NCBI GenBank assembly: GCA_902489795.1
Contig: CABUBU010000052.1
Coordinates: forward strand, 1-5,909
From: an uncultured Azospirillum sp.
Lineage (GTDB): Bacteria > Pseudomonadota > Alphaproteobacteria > RF32 > CAG-239
Direction of reading: 5' to 3'
DNA: 5,909 nucleotides
Shown: piece after piece, positions 1 through 5,892 of the stretch
Numbering within the stretch: the stretch's first letter is position 1
Layout of the letters: every line of letters begins with the position of its first letter
Made by a program: the position numbers and the translations under genes
The notes under the pieces: model-generated
Database searches by the model: none
Seen by the model: only the letters and a program-made list of their open reading frames with translations
What the model was told of the DNA's origin: nothing

Positions 1-23
1 AAAACGAAAGCGCATCTCCCAAG

Positions 24-58
24 AAAAACTCCCGGACAACTCCGGGAGTTTTTTTTAA
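24..58. terminator. Bidirectional rho-independent terminator
   Basis: A perfect 10-bp stem (27-36 paired with 41-50, arm AACTCCCGGA) closes a 4-base loop, CAAC. On the plus strand it is followed by a run of eight T (49-56). On the minus strand the A-run at 24-28 supplies a five-T tail. It begins 13 bases beyond the stop codon of the minus-strand gene at 71-547, so it very probably ends that transcript. It is also fully competent for a plus-strand transcript arriving from left of the window. The first 23 bases hold nothing I can identify. Confidence 0.9.
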
Positions 59-70
59 GAAGAAGTCAAA

Positions 71-547
71 CTAATACTCCGGATAGTTGGTCACGGCATT
101 TCCCTGATTCTCAATCTGATTGATGTCATTGTCCGGGTAAGACTGCAAATCGTAAATACGGTCATCCGATTCGTAAAGGGTGTTTTGAATCTCGTTTTGC
201 ATTTGTTCGGGAGAATTTTGCGGACTGATTTCCGGATTCTGCCCGCTGGTTTGCGAAACGACGTTTACGGAACTTTTTCCGAGTTCGGGCGCCGGCGGCT
301 GAGGCCTGCCCTTTTCGCCCTCAGGCACTCGTTTACCGTAAGGAAGCTCATTGACGACCGGGTTACCGAACGGATTTTGGGCATCCGCCGCCTGCTCCAC
401 CGTCATTTCGTTAAACGTACCGTTCGCGTTTTCCGCTTCTCCGTAAATAACCGTCGGCTGCTCACTGTCCGAACGGACGTCAATCGTTTCCGCCGCCTCC
501 GCATTGGGAAGCAGCGCCGCCATTAATAAAACCAGCAAACTTTTCAT
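71..547 (-). CDS. Exported acidic low-complexity protein, function unknown
   Basis: This 158-residue protein is not one I recognise. Residues 1-18 form a signal peptide: Lys2, a Leu/Ala hydrophobic core, then Ala-Glu-Ala before a likely signal-peptidase I cut at 18/19. There is no lipobox cysteine. The mature part has no Cys, His or Trp, about 24 acidic against 7 basic residues, and is rich in Asn, Gln, Pro and Glu. It includes a Pro-rich stretch at about 75-90 and Asn/Gln-rich segments at 102-122 and 140-154. It therefore looks disordered and periplasmic or secreted rather than enzymatic. The ATG is supported by AAGGA seven bases upstream (555-559, complement) and by the position of the signal peptide. 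The gene stands alone, between its own promoter region and the terminator at 24-58. The antisense reading frame at 185-526 is a shadow. That it is a gene is fairly sure; its role is open. Confidence 0.75.
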   Translation of the reverse strand: MKSLLVLLMAALLPNAEAAETIDVRSDSEQPTVIYGEAENANGTFNEMTVEQAADAQNPFGNPVVNELPYGKRVPEGEKGRPQPPAPELGKSSVNVVSQTSGQNPEISPQNSPEQMQNEIQNTLYESDDRIYDLQSYPDNDINQIENQGNAVTNYPEY

Positions 548-584
548 ATACTTATCCTTTATAAATAAACTTCATCATAAAGAA

Positions 585-612
585 AAAATAATCAGCATTT
601 GCCGCAATTCAA
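585..612 (-). promoter_or_regulatory. Candidate sigma70-type promoter of the exported-protein gene
   Basis: Read on the minus strand, TTGAAT (607-612) and TATTTT (585-590) are separated by 16 bases, each matching 4 of 6 consensus positions. This would start transcription near 578, leaving a leader of about 30 bases with AAGGA before the ATG. The region is AT-rich, so a chance match is possible. Confidence 0.35.
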
Positions 613-615
613 TCC

Positions 616-635
616 CTTTCGAATATTCGCGAAAG
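616..635. repeat. Short inverted repeat upstream of the exported-protein promoter
   Basis: CTTTCG (616-621) and CGAAAG (630-635) are inverted around an 8-base spacer, and the nested stretch CGAATATTCG (620-629) is itself a perfect palindrome. It lies just upstream of the proposed -35 box (607-612). That position would suit an operator or activator site, but there is no T-run to make it a terminator. The function is inferred only from position. Confidence 0.4.
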
Positions 636-682
636 CAAACTTTCCAGCTTCTGTCCCCGGCCGGCATTCCTGCCACGAAAAC

Positions 683-722
683 AAAAAAATCCCCGTTGTT
701 TCCGACGGATGACAACGGGGAT
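683..722 (-). terminator. Rho-independent terminator of the pta-ackA operon
   Basis: A perfect 11-bp stem, ATCCCCGTTGT (689-699) with its complement at 712-722, encloses a 12-base loop that can itself pair TCC with GGA. Read on the minus strand it is followed by a run of seven T (683-689 complement; the last base also closes the stem). It starts about 20 bases after the ackA stop codon, which is the expected place for the end of the operon. Confidence 0.92.
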
Positions 723-742
723 TACATTTATGCACAAAGAAA

Positions 743-1921
743 TTAAATCAGTTTTTTAACATCCTGGGCAATGACCAGTTCTTCGTTGGTCGGAATGACG
801 AAAACCCTGACTTTGGAACCGGGTTTGGAAATTTCCGTCAAAGTGCCGCGCAGCTTGTTGGCTTCCTCGTCAAGCTCAATGCCCATAAACGCCAGCCGTT
901 CGCAGATCAGTTTGCGGACTTCGCTGCCGTTCTCGCCGATGCCGCCGGTAAACACGATGGCGTCAACGCCGCCCATTGCCGCCGTATAGGCGCCGATGTA
1001 TTTAACGATGCTGTATGTGTATACCTGCATGGCCGTCACCGCTTCCGGATCGCCGGCGAAATACTTGACTTCGACGTCGCGGTTGTCGGAGCAGCCGCAC
1101 AGTCCGAGCATGCCCGACTGTTTGTTCAGGAGGTTGTCCACTTCCTCAACCGTTTTGTTTTGCGTTTTCATGATATAAAGCGGCACGAACGGATCGACAT
1201 CGCCCGAACGCGTCCCCATCACCACGCCGGCCAGCGGGGTAAAGCCCATCGAAGTGTCGACGCATACGCCGTCTTTAACCGCGCTGATCGAAGCGCCGTT
1301 GCCGATATGGCAGGTGATGATTTTGCCGGCCTTGCCGATCAGCTTGGCCGCCTCGCGCGAAACGAACAGGTGCGAAGTGCCGTGGGCGCCGTAACGGCGG
1401 ATTTTATATTTCTTGTATTGTTCGAGCGGCAGCGCATACATATAAGCCTCGGGCTTCATCGTCTGATGAAAAGCGGTGTCGAAAGCAACCACCTGCGGAA
1501 CGTTCGGCAGCAGTGCCTTGACCGCCTTGATGCCCATAACCGCCGCCGGGTTGTGCAGCGGCGCCAGCGTGGAAAGTCCGTCGATAATGCGGATCACTTC
1601 GTCGTCGACCAGCACCGAACGATCAAAATATTCGCCGCCGTGAACAACGCGGTGGCCGACGCCGGAAAGTTCTTCAATGCTTTTCAAAACGCTGCCGAGC
1701 AGCAGATCTAGCACCTCCTTGATCGCTTCCTTGTGGGTCGGCAGCGGCAGTTCGGTCGTAACCTTGTCGCCGTCGCCGACTTTGATCGTCACCAGCGAGC
1801 CTTCAATGCCGATACGGTCGGCCAAGCCTTTTGCAACAACTTCAAACTTGTCGCCGTCAACATTGAAAAGCTGATATTTCAGAGATGATGAACCGGAGTT
1901 CAGGACTAAGATTTTTTCCAT
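743..1921 (-). CDS. ackA: Acetate kinase
   Basis: This cytoplasmic enzyme (392 residues, a normal length) transfers phosphate between acetyl phosphate and ADP, giving acetate and ATP. It belongs to the ASKHA fold of acetate and propionate kinases. The N-terminal phosphate-binding motif is LVLNSGSSSLK (Asn8, Ser11, Ser13). By comparison with the Methanosarcina enzyme, Arg91 (GHRVVHGG), Asp148 (FDTAFH), His180 (YGAHGTSH), Asn208 (HIGNGAS), Arg238 (MGTRSG) and the Glu pair in TNEEL (380-381) are all present. The GGIGENG motif at 326-332 is the usual adenosine-site loop. AGGAG lies seven bases before the ATG (1929-1933, complement). The gene follows pta by 37 bases on the same strand and is followed by a strong terminator, so it is the last gene of a pta-ackA operon. 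Antisense frames across it (for example 1160-1711) are shadows. Some relatives act on propionate or butyrate, but the pta neighbour favours acetate. Confidence 0.98.
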   Translation of the reverse strand: MEKILVLNSGSSSLKYQLFNVDGDKFEVVAKGLADRIGIEGSLVTIKVGDGDKVTTELPLPTHKEAIKEVLDLLLGSVLKSIEELSGVGHRVVHGGEYFDRSVLVDDEVIRIIDGLSTLAPLHNPAAVMGIKAVKALLPNVPQVVAFDTAFHQTMKPEAYMYALPLEQYKKYKIRRYGAHGTSHLFVSREAAKLIGKAGKIITCHIGNGASISAVKDGVCVDTSMGFTPLAGVVMGTRSGDVDPFVPLYIMKTQNKTVEEVDNLLNKQSGMLGLCGCSDNRDVEVKYFAGDPEAVTAMQVYTYSIVKYIGAYTAAMGGVDAIVFTGGIGENGSEVRKLICERLAFMGIELDEEANKLRGTLTEISKPGSKVRVFVIPTNEELVIAQDVKKLI

Positions 1922-1959
1922 ATGAATGCTCCTGCTTTTAGAGTTAGTTTCAGTAAAAG

Positions 1960-2967
1960 TTATTTTTTGGCAGCCTGCAAAGCGGTAATCGCGATCATGC
2001 CGACGATGTCTTCCACCAATGCCCCGCGCGAAAGGTCGTTGACCGGCGCGTTCAGCCCCTGCAAAATCGGACCGTAGGCTTCCGCCCCGCCCAGCCGCTG
2101 CAGCAGCTTGTAACTGATGTTACCGGCTTCAATGTCAGGAAAGATCAGGACGTTGGCCTGTCCGGCAACTTCGCTGCCCGGCGCCTTTTTGGCAGCTACA
2201 ACCGCATCCAGCGCCGCATCGGCCTGCATTTCACCGTCAATTTTGATCGGCAGATCTTTATATTCCGGCAGTTTGAGCTGTTCCCCGGCCAGCCGCGCGG
2301 CTTCGGCGACTTTGTCCACGCCTTCGCCTTTGCCAGATCCCTTGGTGGAATAGGAAAGCAGCGCCACGTTCGGCTCGATGCCGAACTGCAAAGCCGTTTG
2401 AGCGGCATCCACCGCAATGTCCGCCAGCTCGGCCGCCGTCGGATTGATGACGATGGCGCAGTCGGACAAAATGTAAGGCTTGCCGTTGACCACTTCCAGC
2501 ACCGCGGAAGAAACCGCGCGGCCTTTCTTGGCCGACTTGATAATCTGCAGCGCCGGACGAACGGTGTCCGCGGTCGAATGATTGGCGCCCGAAACCATGC
2601 CGTCGGCATCACCGGCTTTGATCATCATGGTGCCGAAATAATTATAATTGTGCATCTGTTTCAGCGCATCTTCGGCTGTTATCCCCTTGTCTTTCCGTAG
2701 CTCAAAAAACATTTCGGCATAAACCGCAAGCCGGGGAGAGTTTTCGGGAGAAACCACTTCGATTCCCTCCATGCTCCAGCCTTTGCCCCGATAATAGGCC
2801 TCCACTGTTTCCGGGCTGCCGAGAACAACCGGTCTGGCCGCTCCCGCTTCGGCAACAAAATGAGCCGCGTCGAGAACGCGGTCGTCTTCGCTTTCCGGCA
2901 GCACGATGGTCTTCTGGTTTTCCGCAGCCTTTGCCAGCAGCTGTTTTAAATATGCACTTTCAGTCAT
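1960..2967 (-). CDS. pta: Phosphate acetyltransferase, short single-domain form
   Basis: It exchanges CoA for phosphate on acetyl-CoA to make acetyl phosphate, the substrate of the acetate kinase encoded next. The 335 residues cover only the PTA_PTB catalytic domain. The N-terminal BioD-like and DRTGG regulatory regions of the roughly 700-residue enterobacterial Pta are absent, as in the Bacillus and Methanosarcina forms. Recognisable segments are GANHSTADTVRPALQ (127-141), LSYSTKGSG (204-212), DGEMQADAA (244-252) and the C-terminal LLQRLGGAEAYGPILQGL (288-305). Numbering from the Methanosarcina enzyme with an offset of four places the catalytic or CoA-binding Arg91, Arg137, Ser313, Arg314 and Asp320 exactly on conserved residues. 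AAGGA is eight bases before the ATG (2976-2980, complement). It is the first gene of the operon and divergent from ndk. EutD-type enzymes are close relatives, but no eut gene is visible. Confidence 0.96.
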   Translation of the reverse strand: MTESAYLKQLLAKAAENQKTIVLPESEDDRVLDAAHFVAEAGAARPVVLGSPETVEAYYRGKGWSMEGIEVVSPENSPRLAVYAEMFFELRKDKGITAEDALKQMHNYNYFGTMMIKAGDADGMVSGANHSTADTVRPALQIIKSAKKGRAVSSAVLEVVNGKPYILSDCAIVINPTAAELADIAVDAAQTALQFGIEPNVALLSYSTKGSGKGEGVDKVAEAARLAGEQLKLPEYKDLPIKIDGEMQADAALDAVVAAKKAPGSEVAGQANVLIFPDIEAGNISYKLLQRLGGAEAYGPILQGLNAPVNDLSRGALVEDIVGMIAITALQAAKK

Positions 2968-3008
2968 TTGATCCGTCCTTAAACTGTTTACGAAAAGAAT
3001 TTGTCTGT

Positions 3009-3037
3009 AATAAACAACGAATTGATCAAAAAGTCTA
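3009..3037 (-). promoter_or_regulatory. Weak candidate promoter for pta-ackA
   Basis: On the minus strand TAGACT (3032-3037) and TTTATT (3009-3014) are spaced by 17 bases, giving a start near 3002 and a leader of about 35 bases. The -10 matches 4 of 6 positions and the -35 is poorer. The region is AT-rich and other placements are possible. A promoter must lie in this interval because pta is the first gene of its unit. Confidence 0.3.
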
Positions 3038-3052
3038 TAAAAACTTTTTGAT
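3025..3052. promoter_or_regulatory. Perfect 10-bp inverted repeat in the divergent promoter region
   Basis: ATCAAAAAGT (3025-3034) is exactly mirrored by ACTTTTTGAT (3043-3052) across an 8-base spacer, giving half-site centres 18 bases apart. The right arm overlaps the proposed -35 box of ndk and the left arm meets the candidate -35 of pta, so one bound protein could affect both directions. There is no T-run on either side beyond the arms, so it is not an obvious terminator. It does not fit the FNR site spacing. The identity of any regulator is unknown. Confidence 0.5.
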
Positions 3053-3076
3053 TTTTCGCTACATATAGGATAAGAT
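3048..3076 (+). promoter_or_regulatory. Sigma70-type promoter for ndk
   Basis: TTGATT (3048-3053) and TAAGAT (3071-3076) are separated by an ideal 17 bases, each matching 4 of 6 consensus positions. Transcription would start near 3083, about 26 bases before the ndk ATG, leaving room for the ribosome site AGAGGA at 3099-3104. It probably also drives the two downstream genes, since no promoter is evident in their short gaps. Confidence 0.6.
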
Positions 3077-3108
3077 CAGCCCAACTCAGCCAACCAACAG
3101 AGGAAAAC

Positions 3109-3525
3109 ATGGAAAAAACCCTATCAATGATCAAACCGGAAGCGGTCGGCCGCGGATTAAGCGGAAAAATCATCGCCTCAATAGAAGAAAGCGGCCTGAA
3201 GATCGTCGCACAGAAGATGCTGCGGTTGTCGCGCGAACAGGCGGCCCGTTTTTACGCCGTCCACCAGAACAAGGCCTTTTTCGACGAACTGATCGAAAAT
3301 ATCACCGCCGGACCGGTCATCGTTCAGGTGCTGGCCGGCGAAAACGCAATTGAGGAATACCGCCGGCTGATGGGCAACACCAACCCCGCCGCCGCCGAAG
3401 AAGGAACGCTTCGCCGGCTTTACGGCGTATCCATCGAAAAAAATGCCGTCCATGGTTCCGACAGCCCCGAAACCGCCGAACGGGAAATAGCCTTTTTCTT
3501 CAACCGTCTGGAAATTTTGGAATAA
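3109..3525 (+). CDS. ndk: Nucleoside diphosphate kinase
   Basis: This cytoplasmic enzyme balances nucleoside triphosphate pools by passing the gamma-phosphate of ATP to NDPs through a phosphohistidine. The 138 residues match the usual bacterial length of about 140. The active-site motif NAVHGSDS places the phosphorylated histidine at His115. Relative to the human enzyme with an offset of three, Lys9, Tyr49, Phe57, Arg85, Thr91, Arg102 and Asn112 all fall on the known nucleotide-binding positions. The start is supported by AGAGGA (3099-3104) four bases upstream and by the conserved beginning EKTLSMIKPEAV. A longer upstream start is not needed. It heads a plus-strand unit with the DUF2066 gene 16 bases downstream and is divergent from pta. 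No defect is seen. Confidence 0.97.
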   Translation: MEKTLSMIKPEAVGRGLSGKIIASIEESGLKIVAQKMLRLSREQAARFYAVHQNKAFFDELIENITAGPVIVQVLAGENAIEEYRRLMGNTNPAAAEEGTLRRLYGVSIEKNAVHGSDSPETAEREIAFFFNRLEILE

Positions 3526-3541
3526 CCTCAGGAGACTTCTC

Positions 3542-4588
3542 ATGCGCCGTCTTTTTCTCCCCGTTCTGCTGTTCGTCCTGCTCACCGTTTTTTCTGCCAA
3601 GGCTGTCCAGCCGTCTTATTCTGCCGACGTAACCGTCGACGTAACCGCCGACAACGCTGCCGCCGCCCGCGAACTGGCAATGCGCCGCGCCAACCGACAG
3701 GCCGTCAGCGCCATCGCCGCCAACTTTACCACCCGCGAAGGCGTCACCGTTTTAAATAAGCTGACCGACGACCAGCTGCTCAACTTCATCAGGGAAACCA
3801 CGGTGCTTGAGGAAAAAACCTCCAACGTCCGCTACCTGGCCAAACTGCGGATCACCGCCAACGACAAAATTCTACGGCAGTATCTGCAGGAAAAGAACGT
3901 TCCTCTGGTGGTGGCTTCTTCCGCAGAAGTCATGATTATCCCCGTTTTCCGCGAAGGTCCGGGCATGCCGGCTCTGCTGTGGGAACCGGAAAGTCCCTGG
4001 CGCGCCGCCTGGCAGCAGAATCCGCCGACCGTCGGCTCGGTCCGGTTCTTTATACCGACAGAAGACACGGCACCGTTTCTGACCTCCGCCGAACAGGCGC
4101 TCGGGCTTGACACGGAACTGTTCGGACGTCTCTCGACCTTAAACGGCGGCGGAGACGTCTATGTTGCCGAAGCTTATTATAACGGCGACGACGCTCTGGC
4201 GGTCAGCATTATCAATCCTCAAAACGGCAAGCGACAGGTCTTCAGTGTTGAAGGACCGCGAACTTCCGAGCTTTTCAATCAGGCCGCCCGCGAAACCGGC
4301 ATGCGGATCGCCGATGAACTGAAAGGACGCACCGTCGTTGCCTCGACAGAGCAGAAAACGATCACCGTTTTGTATAAATTCAAAACCCTGAGTTCGTGGC
4401 TGAAAACGGAAGAAAAAATCGCCGCCGTAACCGCCGTCGAAGATATCCGCATCAACGCCATCGGCAACGGCCGCATCCAATTTCAGATCAGCTACGTCGG
4501 CGACCTCGACACGCTTGCCGGCGCCCTCCGTTCCGCCCGGCTGCTGCTGAGCGAAACCGGCGGCTACTTCACCCTGACCGATATATAA
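3542..4588 (+). CDS. DUF2066 family exported protein
   Basis: This 348-residue protein has a clear signal peptide: Arg2-Arg3, a Leu/Val/Phe core over residues 4-18, and Ala-Lys-Ala giving a likely cut after residue 21. There is no lipobox, so a periplasmic location is expected. Residues about 28-160 carry the features I associate with DUF2066: an alanine/arginine helix with AARELAMRRANRQAV (41-55), then a strand ending YLAKLRI, then the IIPVFREGPGMPALLWE and SPWRAAW segments (132-157). The C-terminal half (about 270-348) has an alpha/beta pattern ending in DLDTLAGALRSARLLL. The biochemical role of the family is unknown. Family members are often found beside a PerM permease, and here one follows 23 bases downstream. 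AGGAG at 3530-3534, seven bases before the ATG, supports the start. I am sure of the gene and fairly sure of the family. Confidence 0.85.
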   Translation: MRRLFLPVLLFVLLTVFSAKAVQPSYSADVTVDVTADNAAAARELAMRRANRQAVSAIAANFTTREGVTVLNKLTDDQLLNFIRETTVLEEKTSNVRYLAKLRITANDKILRQYLQEKNVPLVVASSAEVMIIPVFREGPGMPALLWEPESPWRAAWQQNPPTVGSVRFFIPTEDTAPFLTSAEQALGLDTELFGRLSTLNGGGDVYVAEAYYNGDDALAVSIINPQNGKRQVFSVEGPRTSELFNQAARETGMRIADELKGRTVVASTEQKTITVLYKFKTLSSWLKTEEKIAAVTAVEDIRINAIGNGRIQFQISYVGDLDTLAGALRSARLLLSETGGYFTLTDI

Positions 4589-4611
4589 CCTTGTTAAGCC
4601 GAGAGAAAACA

Positions 4612-5697
4612 ATGCAAAAAAACAACTCCGTAAACGTTTCCGTCCCCGTCAAGTCAAACAAAGTCTTCTGGCTGGCGCTGTTTGCTTTTTTCTGCGCCTT
4701 TGTATACATTTTGCGCTCGGTGCTGCTGCCGTTTGTCGCCGGCATCATCATCGGTTATCTGCTTGACCCGCTGGTCGACAAATTCACCCGGCTTAAAATC
4801 GGCCGCACCTGGTCGACCGTGCTGGTTCTGGTTCTGGTCGTGCTGATCATCGTGCCGGCCTTCGTCCTTCTGGTCAACGTCATCGACAGCCAGCTCAGCG
4901 TATTTATCAGCGTCATTCCAAACTACGTTTCCTCGCTCTTAAAAAAAGCCGAACCCCTACTCATTGATCTCAAGGACATGTTCCCAGCACTCGATGCCGA
5001 CAAAATCCGCAGTTACATGCACGACAACATGGCCAACAATTTGAAAATTCTTGGCAAAATTTTACGCAGTGTGATTTCCGGCGGCATGGCGATCGTCAAC
5101 CTGATCTCGCTGCTGCTGATCACCCCCGTCGTCGCTTTTTACATGCTTCGCGACTGGGACAAGTTCATTGCCAAAGTACGCAGCCTGCTGCCGCGCAAAT
5201 CAAAAAAGTCGATTGAACAGCAGGCGCGGGAAATCGACCGCACGCTGGCCGGCTTCATCCGCGGACAGTTGAGCGTATGCGTCATCCTCGGCAGCTTTTA
5301 CGCCGTCGGCCTGCACCTGGCAGGGCTGGATCTTGGCCTGCTGGTCGGCTTTCTGGCCGGGATCATTTCTTTCATTCCGTATGTCGGCACCATCTCCGGC
5401 TTCATCATCAGCATGGCGCTGGCCTTTGCCCAGTTTAACAACCTGATGCCGATCATAAGCGTGGCCGCCGTCTTTATGGTCGGACAGTTTCTCGAAGGCA
5501 ACTTTCTTACCCCGAAACTGGTCGGCGACAACGTCGGACTGCATCCGGTCTGGGTTATGTTCGCCCTGCTCGCCGGCGGGGTTCTGCTCGGCTTCCTCGG
5601 ACTGATGATCGCCGTTCCGGTCGCCGCCATTATCGGCGTCCTGATCCGTCATGCGATTATGAATTACAAAAAAAGCAGCCTCTATCTTGAAGACTGA
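4612..5697 (+). CDS. AI-2E family transporter / PerM-type permease
   Basis: This is a 361-residue inner-membrane protein of the AI-2E transporter (PerM, TqsA, YdiK) family. Hydrophobic segments lie at about 18-36, 37-54, 68-91, 153-178, 216-236, 240-272, 278-293 and 312-346. The family's soluble stretch lies at about 92-150. Typical family motifs are LLPFVAGIIIGYLLDPLVD near the N-terminus, FYMLRDWDKF (176-185), the GFLAGIISFIPYVGT segment (246-260) and GNFLTPKLVGDNVGLHPVWV (296-315). Despite the family name the substrate is usually unproven; export of AI-2, ion exchange and other roles have been proposed for members. The frame stays open upstream to 4396, but that part overlaps the DUF2066 gene and reads as an arginine-rich shadow. 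I therefore start at 4612, where GAGAG (4601-4605) is a modest ribosome site. It is the last gene of the ndk-DUF2066-permease unit. In some alphaproteobacteria hda follows this pair; here it does not. Confidence 0.92.
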   Translation: MQKNNSVNVSVPVKSNKVFWLALFAFFCAFVYILRSVLLPFVAGIIIGYLLDPLVDKFTRLKIGRTWSTVLVLVLVVLIIVPAFVLLVNVIDSQLSVFISVIPNYVSSLLKKAEPLLIDLKDMFPALDADKIRSYMHDNMANNLKILGKILRSVISGGMAIVNLISLLLITPVVAFYMLRDWDKFIAKVRSLLPRKSKKSIEQQAREIDRTLAGFIRGQLSVCVILGSFYAVGLHLAGLDLGLLVGFLAGIISFIPYVGTISGFIISMALAFAQFNNLMPIISVAAVFMVGQFLEGNFLTPKLVGDNVGLHPVWVMFALLAGGVLLGFLGLMIAVPVAAIIGVLIRHAIMNYKKSSLYLED

Positions 5698-5837
5698 AAA
5701 CAACGACTGTTTCACGCTTCAAGCGTTTGTGTAAGCAGGCAGACACAGGTATTACAGCCCAGTCGTCAAGCTTACGCAGCTTTTAGGTTGGGTGAACGTC
5801 ATTCGAACACAGCCAGCGGAAGTTTATGACACAAAAT
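5698..5837 (+). other. Gene-free stretch with possible structured RNA or 3'UTR
   Basis: No open reading frame of note is present. Complementary segments are denser than I would expect. ACGACTG (5703-5709) pairs with CAGTCGT (5760-5766), ACGCT (5714-5718) with AGCGT (5722-5726), GTGTAAGC (5729-5736) with GCTTACGC (5770-5777, one G-U), and GTCAT (5798-5802) with ATGAC (5826-5830). The first and third helices cross, so they would form a pseudoknot or alternative folds. The stretch ends at a plus-strand terminator. It may be the operon's 3'UTR or an independent small RNA. It does not match tRNA, SRP RNA, tmRNA or RNase P RNA by eye. Confidence 0.25.
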
Positions 5838-5859
5838 GCCGCCTTTGTGCGGCCTTTTT
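5838..5859 (+). terminator. Rho-independent terminator after the permease gene
   Basis: GCCGC (5838-5842) pairs with GCGGC (5849-5853) around the loop CTTTGT, followed by C and five T (5855-5859). The stem is short but all G-C. It lies 140 bases beyond the permease stop and would close the ndk operon or a small RNA in the gap. On the minus strand a four-T run preceded by A also follows the hairpin, so it may work weakly both ways. Confidence 0.7.
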
Positions 5860-5867
5860 GTATCGTG

Positions 5868-5892
5868 AAAACCCCCGGCCAGGCCGGAGGGG
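5868..5892 (-). terminator. Hairpin, probable terminator of a convergent gene beyond the right edge
   Basis: CCGGC (5875-5879) pairs with GCCGG (5883-5887) around a 3-base loop, and the stem extends with CCC (5872-5874) against GGG (5889-5891) past a bulged A. Read on the minus strand, four T follow. This suits a gene on the minus strand ending just right of 5900, but no coding sequence is visible to confirm it. The T-run is short. Confidence 0.45.

Noticed and set aside
1..23. tRNA or other RNA 3' end at the left edge
   Set aside because: A CCCA is present, but there is no T-loop motif at the proper distance and too little sequence to judge.
504..746. 80-codon plus-strand frame across the left intergenic region
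   Set aside because: It runs through a promoter region and the pta-ackA terminator hairpin, and shows no ribosome site or protein-like composition.
1160..1711. 183-codon plus-strand open frame opposite ackA
   Set aside because: It is antisense to a full-length, motif-intact acetate kinase and its translation is His/Arg/Asp-rich with no recognisable domain.
2196..2612. 138-codon minus-strand frame inside pta
   Set aside because: It is a frame-shifted reading of pta with Arg/Ser/Pro-rich shadow composition, while the pta frame carries all catalytic motifs.
3022..3052. FNR-type anaerobic regulator site
   Set aside because: TTGAT half-sites occur at 3022 and 3048, but they are direct, 26 bases apart, and do not form TTGAT-N4-ATCAA.
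4396..4611. N-terminal extension of the permease frame
   Set aside because: The extension overlaps the DUF2066 gene and is Arg/His/Pro-rich. The family's N-terminus and a ribosome site fit the ATG at 4612.
4139..4612. 157-codon minus-strand frame opposite the DUF2066 gene
   Set aside because: It is a shadow of the DUF2066 coding strand and has no ribosome site or domain. The DUF2066 frame has a signal peptide and family motifs.
5200..5715. 171-codon minus-strand frame opposite the permease gene
   Set aside because: Its Asp/Gln/Gly-rich hydrophilic translation is the usual complement of a hydrophobic membrane protein, with no independent support.
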